Source: Chitinophaga costaii (lineage in GTDB: Bacteria > Bacteroidota > Bacteroidia > Chitinophagales > Chitinophagaceae). Taken from it: 64,000 nt of DNA. Location: the NCBI RefSeq assembly GCF_900094705.1, contig NZ_FMAR01000009.1, forward strand, positions 124,001-188,000. Direction: 5' to 3'. The translations under genes and the position numbers were made by a program. Below are positions 8,859 to 16,347 of this stretch, one piece after another. How positions within the stretch are numbered: position 1 is the stretch's first letter; every line of letters begins with the position of its first letter. The notes under the pieces were generated by a model, which had not been told where the DNA came from, ran no database searches, and saw nothing but the letters and a program-made list of their open reading frames with translations.

Positions 8859-9638
8859 ATGCAGATAAAAACTATGGCCGAATACATGGCCAACGGCGAA
8901 ACACCGGAAGTGTTATTCTGGGTAGGCTGTGCCGGCAGTTTCGATCAGCGGGCACAAAAGATCACGCGGGCCTTTGCCAGTATTCTCGATAAATTATCCA
9001 TATCCTTCGCCATCCTTGGCAAAGAAGAAAGCTGTACCGGCGACCCCGCACGGCGCGCCGGCAACGAGTTTCTGTTTCAGATGATGGCTTACAACAACAT
9101 CCAGGTGTTGAATGGCTATGGCGTGAAAAAGATTGTAACAGCCTGTCCTCATTGCTTTAATACGCTGAAAAATGAATATCCACCTCTAGGCGGCCACTAC
9201 GAGGTTATTCACCATGCCACCTATCTGCAGCAACTGCTGGACGCGGGCCGCATAAAAATGAAAGAAGCCGGTGATTTCAAAGGCAAAAAAATCACCTATC
9301 ACGACTCCTGTTACCTGGGTCGCGCCAATAACATTTACGAAGCGCCACGCCAGGTGCTACAGTTGCTCGATGCAGAACTGATCGAAATGAAACGCTGCCG
9401 GAGCAATGGCCTTTGCTGTGGCGCAGGCGGCGCACAGATGTTCAAAGAGGAAGAAAAAGGCAGCACCCGCATCAACTTTGCACGGGGGGCAGAAGCGGTA
9501 GCCACCGGCGCCAGCGTGATCGCCTCTAATTGCCCCTTCTGCATGACCATGCTCACCGACGGCGTAAAAGAACAGGGCCAGGAAGACAGTGTGAAAGTGT
9601 TGGATATTGCCGAATTAATTGCCCAGGATATGGCCTAA
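8859..9638 (+). CDS. (Fe-S)-binding protein with two CCG (heterodisulfide-reductase-type) domains
   Basis: 259 residues from the ATG at 8859 (a TTG two codons earlier and an ATG at 8874 are alternatives). Two cysteine-rich CCG repeats are visible: VGCAGSFD...CTGDPARR...CPHCFNTLKNEYP, and HDSCYLGR...GLCCGAGGAQMF...NCPFCMTM. This is the pattern of HdrB/GlpC/LutA-type subunits that bind an unusual [4Fe-4S] cluster. It is predicted to be cytosolic and to work with the membrane Fe-S protein just upstream; in many Bacteroidota the two are adjacent. The electron donor and acceptor are not known. Confidence 0.87.
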   Translation: MQIKTMAEYMANGETPEVLFWVGCAGSFDQRAQKITRAFASILDKLSISFAILGKEESCTGDPARRAGNEFLFQMMAYNNIQVLNGYGVKKIVTACPHCFNTLKNEYPPLGGHYEVIHHATYLQQLLDAGRIKMKEAGDFKGKKITYHDSCYLGRANNIYEAPRQVLQLLDAELIEMKRCRSNGLCCGAGGAQMFKEEEKGSTRINFARGAEAVATGASVIASNCPFCMTMLTDGVKEQGQEDSVKVLDIAELIAQDMA

Positions 9639-9709
9639 GGCCTTACCTGTACTTTTCATAGATTTAGCCGGCCCGGAAAAAAGCAGGTACGGCAGATTTT
9701 CATCTTTCG

Positions 9710-9717
9710 TATCTTTA
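9710..9717 (+). promoter_or_regulatory. Possible -7 box four bases before a start codon
   Basis: TATCTTTA differs from TAnnTTTG only in the last base and ends 4 nt before the ATG at 9722. No clear -33 element is seen. If it is used, the mRNA would be nearly leaderless, as proposed for pcm and cca in this window. Confidence 0.35.
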
Positions 9718-9721
9718 CCAT

Positions 9722-10228
9722 ATGGCAACTATTCAACAACAACTACCCGCAGACTTCCATCCACAGTCACGGGTATGGATATATCAGAGCAATCGCCCGT
9801 TTAGCGAACAGGAATCAAAGGAGATCAATGAGCAACTGCACCAATTTACTTCGCAGTGGCTTTCACATGGCGACCAGGTGAAGGGATGGGGAACGCTGTT
9901 TTTCAACCAGGTAATTGTAATCCTGGCAGATGAAAGTCAGGCTGGCGTAAGCGGATGCAGCACCGACAGCTCCGTACGCATTATCAAAAGCATAGAACGT
10001 CAGTACGACGTAAATTTATTTGACCGCCTGCTGCTGGGCTTTCTGGTAGAGGGCAAAGTGCAATTACTGCCCATGGTACAATTGCTGTATGCATTGGAAA
10101 AGGGCAAGATTACCCCGGAAACCGTTTATCTGAACAATACCGTACAAACCAAGGCCGAATTAGAAAACAACTGGCTTATACCGTTGGGAGAAAGCTGGTT
10201 AAAAACGAGATTACAGCAAGCATTATAA
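9722..10228 (+). CDS. Conserved Bacteroidota protein (often labelled ABC transporter ATPase)
   Basis: 168 residues, soluble. I recognise the family from its conserved SRVWIYQSNRPFSEQE start, the HGDQVKGWGTLFFNQVIVI segment, the GCSTDSSVRIIKSIE motif and the C-terminal NNWLIPLGESW. Members are widespread in Bacteroidota and often carry the name 'ABC transporter ATPase', but there is no Walker A, signature or Walker B motif here, so that name is unsupported. Function unknown. The single cysteine in GCSTDSS lies in the best conserved spot and could be functional. A hairpin terminator follows directly. Confidence 0.75.
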   Translation: MATIQQQLPADFHPQSRVWIYQSNRPFSEQESKEINEQLHQFTSQWLSHGDQVKGWGTLFFNQVIVILADESQAGVSGCSTDSSVRIIKSIERQYDVNLFDRLLLGFLVEGKVQLLPMVQLLYALEKGKITPETVYLNNTVQTKAELENNWLIPLGESWLKTRLQQAL

Positions 10229-10249
10229 TCCTTCCACCCTAAAAATAGT

Positions 10250-10284
10250 AGTTCGTGTACCTTGGCTGGTGCACGGGCTTTTTT
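10250..10284 (+). terminator. Hairpin terminator
   Basis: A 12-bp stem with several G-U pairs (10250-10261 with 10268-10279, loop TTGGCT) runs into six T residues (10279-10284). It ends the transcript of the preceding conserved small protein. Confidence 0.7.
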
Positions 10285-10302
10285 ATGTGCTGGCAAGTTG
10301 AA

Positions 10303-10852
10303 TTAATTCATTTTCCGGGCTATTTTCCTTTGCTTCTCTTGCTCCCACCAATATTTTACCTGGTAACCTACTCCTAGCAAAGTGCCAATAGCGCCGCCCA
10401 GATCACTGAAATTGTGCATAGACCCAACGGCAATAAAATTACGTTTGCTCATCAAGCCATCCGGCAAGTGCCAGCTAACGCCTCTTTTTGAAAGATAAAA
10501 ATAACCAACGCCTAGCCCTATCAGCCCAACTACTACAGCAGTAATCAGATTAATGCTAATACCGCGCACCATTGCCTTAATCATAGCCTGATAGCTATAT
10601 TGCATAAGGCCTGTTATACCTTGTACCGCACCAATAACATCCCACCCACCAGGTAGCACGAAACCCCACATCGGCCACCAGCAAGCGTTGTGACACATCT
10701 ACCTGATCCAGCAAATTAAATTGAATAAACTTAAACCTTGTGAAATATTCAGGACTCGCCGTGTAGGTAAATTAATCATGCAAAATGCCGTACAGCCCTG
10801 CAATCAATGGGGTAAGCAATAATATTCCAATAAAAATAACTAGTTTTTTCAT
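10303..10852 (-). pseudogene. Decayed small membrane-protein gene (nonsense plus frameshift)
   Basis: Read from the ATG at 10852, MKKLVIFIGILLLTPLIAG forms a signal or membrane segment and continues to LYGILHD, where an in-frame TAA (10772-10774) interrupts it. The same frame continues past the stop with FTYTASPEYFTRFKF, then QFNLLDQ and GFRATWW. Near 10640-10660 the readable protein moves to another frame (DVIGAVQGITGLMQYSY, then ISINLITAVVVGLIGLGVGY and NFIAVGSMHNFSDLGG) and ends at 10303. Together the parts make one protein of about 180 residues with three membrane segments, which I recall as a family of small 'signal peptide-containing' membrane proteins; that identity is from memory. One premature stop and one single-base shift mean the gene is probably dead, unless the assembly is wrong. 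The 131-residue open frame 10303-10698 is just its 3' part. Confidence 0.7.
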
Positions 10853-10963
10853 GGTGCTATCGGTACTTACTAAAGTGGAACGGAATTGTATAATAATTAA
10901 CAAACATTAACCAAGGGAATGGCTAAAAAATGTATAAAAGATTAATAAGACATCAATTATAAG

Positions 10964-11036
10964 AGCGGGAAACGGGGCTCGAACCCGCGGCCTTCAGTTT
11001 GGGAAACTGATGCTCTACCAACTGAGCTATTCCCGC
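10964..11036 (-). tRNA. tRNA-Gly (anticodon CCC)
   Basis: A full cloverleaf is readable on the minus strand: acceptor stem GCGGGAA/TTCCCGC, D-arm GCTC-AGTTGGTA-GAGC, anticodon arm TCAGT-TTCCCAA-ACTGA with anticodon CCC (decodes GGG glycine), and a T-arm with TTCGAGC. The discriminator base is T and CCA is not encoded, so the CCA nucleotidyltransferase at 61150-62592 would add it. Confidence 0.95.
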
Positions 11037-11419
11037 ATGGCACAATATTACAAAATTGAAATTAATTCCTGCATTTATTCCTTCAAGCAATACAGCTCTT
11101 TAGAACAAGCCATGGCACTATTATTTCCCATCATTAACAAATAATTAAGAAATGCTTTGGAATGATTAATTATTTTCCGGTTGTTAGACTTCCAATATCG
11201 GTACCCATTGACCTTTTAACCAATTCAAAACAGACCCTTATGAAAACATACCTTAACCCCTCTTACATTTTCCGTACACCCCGCAGCAACCTGGAAATAT
11301 AATACATGGGGCCCAGCAGAAAATGTAAAGTGCTCACCTTTCTCTGGGTATAGAAAAAAAAAAATGGGGAAAAAGTTCGCAAACCGAGAACTAAATAGTA
11401 ACTTTGAAATGAGAAAACA
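11037..11419. other. Intergenic region between tRNA-Gly and higB
   Basis: About 380 nt, AT-rich. Apart from the higBA promoter at its right end I see no gene, repeat or structured RNA. The minus-strand open frames across it have no recognisable features. Confidence 0.5.
11376..11406 (+). promoter_or_regulatory. higBA promoter (TTCG-N19-TAACTTTG)
   Basis: TAACTTTG (11399-11406) is an exact TAnnTTTG match 13 nt before the higB ATG. A TTCG (11376-11379), one base off TTTG, lies 19 nt upstream of it. Autoregulation by HigA would act here, but no clear palindromic operator was found. Confidence 0.55.
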
Positions 11420-11752
11420 ATGAAAGTACACTTGGTCAAGAAGCAGACCATCGAAAACTTTACCCGGAATAATGCAGCTAGCAGGCCGGCTTTTATGTGG
11501 TGGCTTACCATTATAAAATCTGTACGTTGGGAACAGCCTTCGGATATCCTGGCCACCTTTGGCAGTGCAGATTTGCTGGGCAATGGCACGGATAAGGTAG
11601 TTTTTAATATAGGAGGTAACCATTACCGCATGATTTGCCACTATGTATTTGGGCAGCAGGAAACACATCTTTTTGTGTGCTGGATAGGCACCCATGCGGC
11701 CTATACGCGATTATGTAACGATCGGTTGCAATATACCGTGAGCAATTTTTAA
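11420..11752 (+). CDS. higB: HigB-family mRNA interferase toxin
   Basis: 110 residues. RelE/ParE-fold toxin of the HigB_toxin type: it opens MKVHLVKKQTIENF and contains WWLTIIKSVRWEQPSDILATF, then NGTDKVVFNIGGNHYRMICHY and a C-terminal FVCWIGTHAAYTRL, the order typical of this family. HigB toxins cleave mRNA at the ribosome. The toxin gene precedes the antitoxin gene by 12 nt, the reversed order that characterises higBA. No truncation is seen, so it should be functional. It lies in an accessory patch beside tRNA-Gly and a pseudogene, which suggests acquisition by transfer. Confidence 0.9.
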   Translation: MKVHLVKKQTIENFTRNNAASRPAFMWWLTIIKSVRWEQPSDILATFGSADLLGNGTDKVVFNIGGNHYRMICHYVFGQQETHLFVCWIGTHAAYTRLCNDRLQYTVSNF

Positions 11753-11764
11753 AAACATTTCATC

Positions 11765-12211
11765 ATGGATAAATTACCCTTTACCGTAATTAAAACAGAG
11801 GCGCAGTACAATGATTACTGTACGCAACTGGAAGCGCTGGTGATGATCAAGAAAAAAACACCCGTGCAGCAAGATACCATTGAGCTGATTACCCTGCTCA
11901 TTGAAAAATGGGACGAAGCCCACAATAGCTTTTCCCATGCAGGCCCCATTGAAATCCTGCGCTATCTCATGCAAGAAAACAACCTCCGATCCGTAGACCT
12001 GGTAGCATTGCTCGGAATTAGTAAAAGTCTGTTATCAGATATTTTAAACTACCGGCGGGGTTTGTCTAAAGATATGGTCCGGAAGCTGGCAGGTCATTTT
12101 AAGGTATCGCAGGAAGTATTTAACCGGCCATATGCACTAAAAGGTAATGCACCTACAGCTGTAAACAAACCGTTGCTGGAAGCCAATAAAGGCATTGCCC
12201 AGCATAATTAA
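11765..12211 (+). CDS. higA: HigA-family antitoxin with helix-turn-helix domain
   Basis: 148 residues. The N-terminal 60 residues (TEAQYNDYCTQLEALV...) form the acidic helical segment of HigA antitoxins, expected to neutralise HigB. An XRE-type helix-turn-helix follows (about 70-125): IEILRYLMQENNLRS, LVALLGISKSLLSDIL and the R-G-LS turn. HigA would bind its own promoter upstream of higB and repress the pair. It begins 12 nt after the higB stop, so the two are co-transcribed. The C-terminal 20 residues are unstructured. Confidence 0.9.
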   Translation: MDKLPFTVIKTEAQYNDYCTQLEALVMIKKKTPVQQDTIELITLLIEKWDEAHNSFSHAGPIEILRYLMQENNLRSVDLVALLGISKSLLSDILNYRRGLSKDMVRKLAGHFKVSQEVFNRPYALKGNAPTAVNKPLLEANKGIAQHN

Positions 12212-12370
12212 TATTGCGTACAATAAGCCTTGACAATATATTAACAAATTACATCATAAACCATGAATGTAGCTTGCGGATATTGTGGCAACTGCCATGC
12301 CACCGGCATTACAAGAGCAACAAACCAATAATATCTATAAAAGCGTGCAGCAACTATACCGCGCTTCCCC

Positions 12371-12733
12371 CTAATCCCTGGCCCGTTTCAATGACTCACC
12401 AAATAGCCAGTACCATACATTCTGCAATTCATGCACATGCTCTATTGAGCGCACCCTTAGGGTATTGCCCACTTGCAAGGTCCAGCGTTGCTGCGGGGCG
12501 GCGCGCAGGAACACCTCCACATTATTGCAGGACTTAGTAAACCCATTAAAGTCCTGCGCCCTGATCGTTCCAAATCCCAGGCTAAAAAATTTCTGGGGAA
12601 TTAAACGTAAAGGTTCCAGTTCGGCAGCCAGGATAGAAATCCGCTGATAATGTTCCGCGCTGATCGTGATCACTTTTTGCTGGTGTGCAAAATAATTGCC
12701 GATGCGTATATCTTCCAATTCAACCATATCCAT
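12371..12733 (-). CDS. Hypothetical protein, phage-like small family
   Basis: 120 residues, soluble. It opens with ELEDIRIGNYFAHQQKVITI, has LRLIPQKFFSLGFGTI in the middle and ends with HVHELQNVWYWLFGESL. I recall a common Bacteroidota family with this layout (IGNyv...piplt.e.L...GF...vHqLQNlyfaLtGeel), often found in prophages and mobile regions; function unknown. Here it stands alone, convergent with higA, which fits an accessory patch. An alternative start is the Met at residue 3. Assignment is from pattern memory only. Confidence 0.55.
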   Translation of the reverse strand: MDMVELEDIRIGNYFAHQQKVITISAEHYQRISILAAELEPLRLIPQKFFSLGFGTIRAQDFNGFTKSCNNVEVFLRAAPQQRWTLQVGNTLRVRSIEHVHELQNVWYWLFGESLKRARD

Positions 12734-12956
12734 TTACTTTAACAAGTCTAAAATACTAATTTTTTTAGCATACTATACTGAAAATTCCTTGCCCTATTTA
12801 CCAGCATGCATATTAAGTTGCTACCAAAATGAGCTACCCCTGTCTTGAACAGGCCACCAGCAGCTATCTCCCAGCTACTGGGCTGGGCGGATAACTTCTA
12901 CCCCATAAAATAGGGTTTATTCCCTGCCAATCTGTCATTATTCTATTAAAAAAACG

Positions 12957-12964
12957 TATTTTTG
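12957..12964 (+). promoter_or_regulatory. miaB -7 promoter box
   Basis: TATTTTTG is an exact TAnnTTTG match 25 nt before the miaB ATG. The -33 region (TCTG at 12931-12934, 22 nt upstream) is a weak match. Confidence 0.55.
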
Positions 12965-12989
12965 CCCTCCTAAATTCAATGGCTGGCCA

Positions 12990-14420
12990 ATGTTAGAAAC
13001 TGTTGTAAAGGCGCATGATGAAACCCGGCAGGGTGAAGCCTATGCCCCTCATGAAGAAAGCACCTCGCCCTTTCAGAAAAACTTTTATATTGAAAGTTAT
13101 GGCTGCGCCATGAACTTTAACGATAGTGAGATTGTTGCATCCATCCTTCAGGGAGAAGGGTTTGGCGCTACCCGTAATGTAGAAGAGGCCGACCTTATTC
13201 TCCTGAATACCTGCTCCATTAGGGAGAAGGCGGAACAAACGGTACGCAAGCGACTCACAGAATTCCGTAAATTAAAAAAAGCCAAACCCGGTATGCTCGT
13301 GGGAGTATTGGGCTGTATGGCCGAACGCCTGAAGGATAAACTGCTGGTAGAAGAAAAGTTGGTGGATATGGTAGTAGGCCCCGATGCCTACCGCACCCTA
13401 CCCGGCCTGATTGAAGAAGCCAACACTGGACAGAAAGCCGTGAATGTGCTACTAAGCCGGGAAGAAACCTATGGGGACATCAGCCCCATTCGCCTGGACA
13501 GTAATGGTGTGAGTGGTTATGTATCGATTATGCGGGGCTGCAATAATATGTGCACCTTTTGCGTAGTACCCTTTACCCGTGGCAGGGAACGCAGTCGCGA
13601 TGCGGCTTCCATAGTGGCCGAGGCCCGAGATCTCTTTGAGCGCGGCTTCCGGGAGGTTACCCTCCTGGGACAAAATGTAGATTCTTACCACTGGATGCCA
13701 TCCGACAGTGTGCCTGGTATTACCGAACCTGTAACTTTTGCCCAGCTGCTGGCCAGCGTGGCCGAGATAGATCCTCTGCTCCGGGTGCGTTTCAGTACCT
13801 CCCATCCGAAAGACATTACGGATGAAGTACTATTCACCATGGCCAAATATGAAAATATCTGCAATTATATACACCTGCCCTTGCAAAGCGGTAGTAGCCG
13901 AATATTGCAATTGATGAACCGCACATACACGCGCGAGTGGTACATCAAAAAAGTAGACCGCATCCGCGAAATATTACCCGACTGCGGACTATCCACCGAC
14001 ATCATTACCGGTTTCTGTACTGAAACAGATGCCGACCATGCTGATACACTCAGCCTGATGCAATACGCCAAATACGATCTTGCCTACATGTATTTTTACT
14101 CCGAGCGCCCTGGCACTCTGGCGGCCCGTCGCTACCAGGATGATATTCCGGAAACATTGAAAAAGCAACGCCTGGCCGAAGTAGTAGCACTGCACCGCCA
14201 GCACACGCTGGACAGCATGCGCAAAGACGTAGGCAAAAGCTTTAAAGTGCTGATAGAAGGCACTTCCAAGCGCTCCAGCGAGCATTTGTATGGCCGCAAT
14301 GATCAAAATAAAGTAGTGATATTCCCGAAAGGTAATCTCCAGAAAGGACAATACGTGCACGTTACCGTGACTGATTGCACCGCCGGTACCTTGATCGCGG
14401 AATCCGCCACGGCGCTGTAA
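12990..14420 (+). CDS. miaB: tRNA-2-methylthio-N6-dimethylallyladenosine synthase
   Basis: 476 residues. A radical-SAM methylthiotransferase that converts i6A37 to ms2i6A37 in tRNAs reading UNN codons. The N-terminal UPF0004 domain has its three cluster cysteines C39 (ESYGCAMNF), C75 (NTCSIREKA) and C109 (LGCMAERL). The radical-SAM motif CNNMCTFC gives C184, C188 and C191 ([19 protein letters not shown]). A C-terminal TRAM domain (about 400-470) binds tRNA. The length is normal. Its substrate is made by MiaA, whose gene is also in this window (59412-60317). It is probably transcribed with the sigma-54 activator 63 nt downstream. Confidence 0.95.
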   Translation: MLETVVKAHDETRQGEAYAPHEESTSPFQKNFYIESYGCAMNFNDSEIVASILQGEGFGATRNVEEADLILLNTCSIREKAEQTVRKRLTEFRKLKKAKPGMLVGVLGCMAERLKDKLLVEEKLVDMVVGPDAYRTLPGLIEEANTGQKAVNVLLSREETYGDISPIRLDSNGVSGYVSIMRGCNNMCTFCVVPFTRGRERSRDAASIVAEARDLFERGFREVTLLGQNVDSYHWMPSDSVPGITEPVTFAQLLASVAEIDPLLRVRFSTSHPKDITDEVLFTMAKYENICNYIHLPLQSGSSRILQLMNRTYTREWYIKKVDRIREILPDCGLSTDIITGFCTETDADHADTLSLMQYAKYDLAYMYFYSERPGTLAARRYQDDIPETLKKQRLAEVVALHRQHTLDSMRKDVGKSFKVLIEGTSKRSSEHLYGRNDQNKVVIFPKGNLQKGQYVHVTVTDCTAGTLIAESATAL

Positions 14421-14483
14421 AGCGCCCACACGGAGCAGCAAAGTAAAAGCCTGATTTATTCAACACACACAAACAGCAGGACA

Positions 14484-15734
14484 ATGGACTTACAAGCAAT
14501 AAAAAACAGATTCGGCATTATCGGCAATAGCCCTGCGCTTAACTACGCCCTTCAAGTAGCTGTGCAGGTGGCCAACACCGACCTCACGGTACTTATAAAT
14601 GGTGAAAGCGGAGTTGGTAAAGAAGTATTTTCCCAGGTTATTCACGCACTCAGCGCTCGCAAACATCATCCCTTTATTGCGGTGAACTGTGGCGCTATTC
14701 CTGAAGGCACCATCGATTCTGAGTTATTTGGACATGAAAAAGGCTCGTTTACCGGCGCGGTAGACAGCCGTAAAGGATATTTTGAAACCGTGAGCGGCGG
14801 CACTATTTTCCTCGATGAAATTGGTGAAATGCCCCTGGGCACTCAGGCCCGTTTGCTGCGGGTATTAGAAACCGGTGAATTCATTCGCGTAGGCTCTTCC
14901 AAAGTGCAGAAAACAGATGTGCGCGTGATCGCAGCCACCAACCGCGAGCTGCTGGAATTTACGCAAGATGGTAAGTTTCGGGAAGACCTTTATTACCGCC
15001 TGAACACGGTGCCTATCCGTGTACCTGCCCTGCGCGACCGCAAGGAAGACATCCCAATGCTATTCCGTAAATTCTGTGTAGACTTTGCAGAAAGATATAA
15101 AACACCCTCTATCCAGCTAGACGATGAAGCCAGGCAGATACTGGTAAGCTATCCCTGGCGCGGTAACGTGCGGGAGCTTAAAAATATGGCAGAGCAGATT
15201 TCTGTACTTTCAGAAAATAAATTGGTGAATGCACAAGAGCTGCGTCGCTTCCTACCAGAGCAGGCTGCGACCAACCGGCTGCCCATGCTAGCCCCCTCGG
15301 CCGGTAATAGTAGCAACAGCGATTTTTCTAATGAACGCGATATCCTTTACAAACTCTTTTTCGACATGAAAAAAGATGTAACGGAACTCAAAAAGATGTT
15401 CTTCGACGTACTGCAGAATCCAAACCTGGCGCACAACAGCAACTTCCAGGACAATCCCGTGCTGCATAGCTATCAGCCCGCAGAGAACAATAATTTGCAG
15501 CCTGCCCTGAACGTGTCGCAGCCTATGCAGCCCATCATTTTGCAGGGCGATCATACTGCCATAGATCATCATGAAGAAGTGGAAGAAACCCTTTCCATTG
15601 CCGACAAAGAGAAGGAACTGATCATAAAAGCCCTCAAGAAACACAAGGGTAAACGCAAAGACGCCGCATCCGATCTTGGAATATCCGAGCGTACCCTTTA
15701 CCGCAAACTAAAAGAATATAATATTGCAGAGTAG
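14484..15734 (+). CDS. Sigma-54-dependent transcriptional activator (no receiver domain)
   Basis: 416 residues. The AAA+ domain (about 10-240) has Walker A GESGVGKE (40-47), the sigma-54 contact loop GSFTGA (87-92; a Ser variant of GAFTGA) and Walker B FLDEIGEM (D111, E112), plus the R-fingers region KFREDLYYRLNTVPIRVPALR. The C-terminus is a Fis-type helix-turn-helix (DAASDLGISERTLYRKLKEY). About 100 residues of Asn/Gln-rich linker separate the two. There is no N-terminal sensor domain, so activity must be controlled by expression or by a partner. It would activate RpoN promoters; targets are unknown. It sits between miaB and lptE, an arrangement I recall as conserved in Bacteroidota. Confidence 0.9.
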   Translation: MDLQAIKNRFGIIGNSPALNYALQVAVQVANTDLTVLINGESGVGKEVFSQVIHALSARKHHPFIAVNCGAIPEGTIDSELFGHEKGSFTGAVDSRKGYFETVSGGTIFLDEIGEMPLGTQARLLRVLETGEFIRVGSSKVQKTDVRVIAATNRELLEFTQDGKFREDLYYRLNTVPIRVPALRDRKEDIPMLFRKFCVDFAERYKTPSIQLDDEARQILVSYPWRGNVRELKNMAEQISVLSENKLVNAQELRRFLPEQAATNRLPMLAPSAGNSSNSDFSNERDILYKLFFDMKKDVTELKKMFFDVLQNPNLAHNSNFQDNPVLHSYQPAENNNLQPALNVSQPMQPIILQGDHTAIDHHEEVEETLSIADKEKELIIKALKKHKGKRKDAASDLGISERTLYRKLKEYNIAE

Positions 15735-15810
15735 CAGATTAGTAACTAACGTTCTAATAATCTATTCATTAACAATACATCTTTTTTTAAATACCTTTAC
15801 ACGAAATTAA

Positions 15811-16326
15811 ATGGGCAGGATGAAACGATTGATAGGCCTGGTGGCCGTGGTGATGCTGTTTGGCGGCTGCAGCGTAAAATATTCTATTTCCGGCGCCAGT
15901 ATTGACGCAGAGGCCAAAACGGTAAATGTAACTTTCATTGAAAACCGCGCGCCGCTGAACAATCCATTGTTGAGCCAGAAAGTGACGGAGGCATTAAAAA
16001 CCAAGATCACCTCCCAAACCAAGCTTACCCAGGTAAATGAACCGAATGCCGATTACGAATTTAAGGGCTATATCAGTGGGTATACCTTTACCAACGCCGC
16101 TGTTACCCAGGTAGAGCAGGCCGCCACTTCCCGCCTTACCGTGACCATCAGCATTACCTTTGTCAAAAGAGTGGGCGATAAAAAGGGCTACCAGCAGTCA
16201 TTCAGCCGCTCGGCAGATTTTCCTGCCAGTAAACTGCCATCTGAAGTGGAGAATGGATTGCTGGACGAGACCATTGTGCCACAGATGGTGGACGACATTT
16301 TCAACCGTGCTTTTGCCAACTGGTAA
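15811..16326 (+). CDS. lptE: LptE-family LPS-assembly lipoprotein
   Basis: 171 residues. The signal peptide ends in a lipobox (MLFGGC, Cys20), so it should be a lipoprotein. The mature domain is a short alpha/beta fold like LptE/RlpB: YSISGASI, VNVTFIENRAPLNNP, LSQKVTEALKTKI and the C-terminal DDIFNRAFANW. In Gram-negatives LptE plugs the LptD barrel and delivers LPS to the outer leaflet. The start is either the ATG at 15811 or the one at 15820; a -7-like TACCTTTA lies at 15792-15799. Its stop is 21 nt before the next gene, in a run lptE - linker protein - secG. Confidence 0.82.
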   Translation: MGRMKRLIGLVAVVMLFGGCSVKYSISGASIDAEAKTVNVTFIENRAPLNNPLLSQKVTEALKTKITSQTKLTQVNEPNADYEFKGYISGYTFTNAAVTQVEQAATSRLTVTISITFVKRVGDKKGYQQSFSRSADFPASKLPSEVENGLLDETIVPQMVDDIFNRAFANW

Positions 16327-16347
16327 TAAAATATTTATATTTAACGT

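Noticed and set aside
9722..10228. ABC transporter ATPase
   Set aside because: Family members carry this label, but Walker A, signature and Walker B motifs are absent.
11225..11695. Minus-strand open frames around the higBA promoter
   Set aside because: They cross the tested promoter and higB antisense and show no domain, signal or start site.
10964..12733. Integrative element with tRNA-Gly as attachment site
   Set aside because: No integrase gene and no direct repeat of the tRNA 3' end were found nearby.
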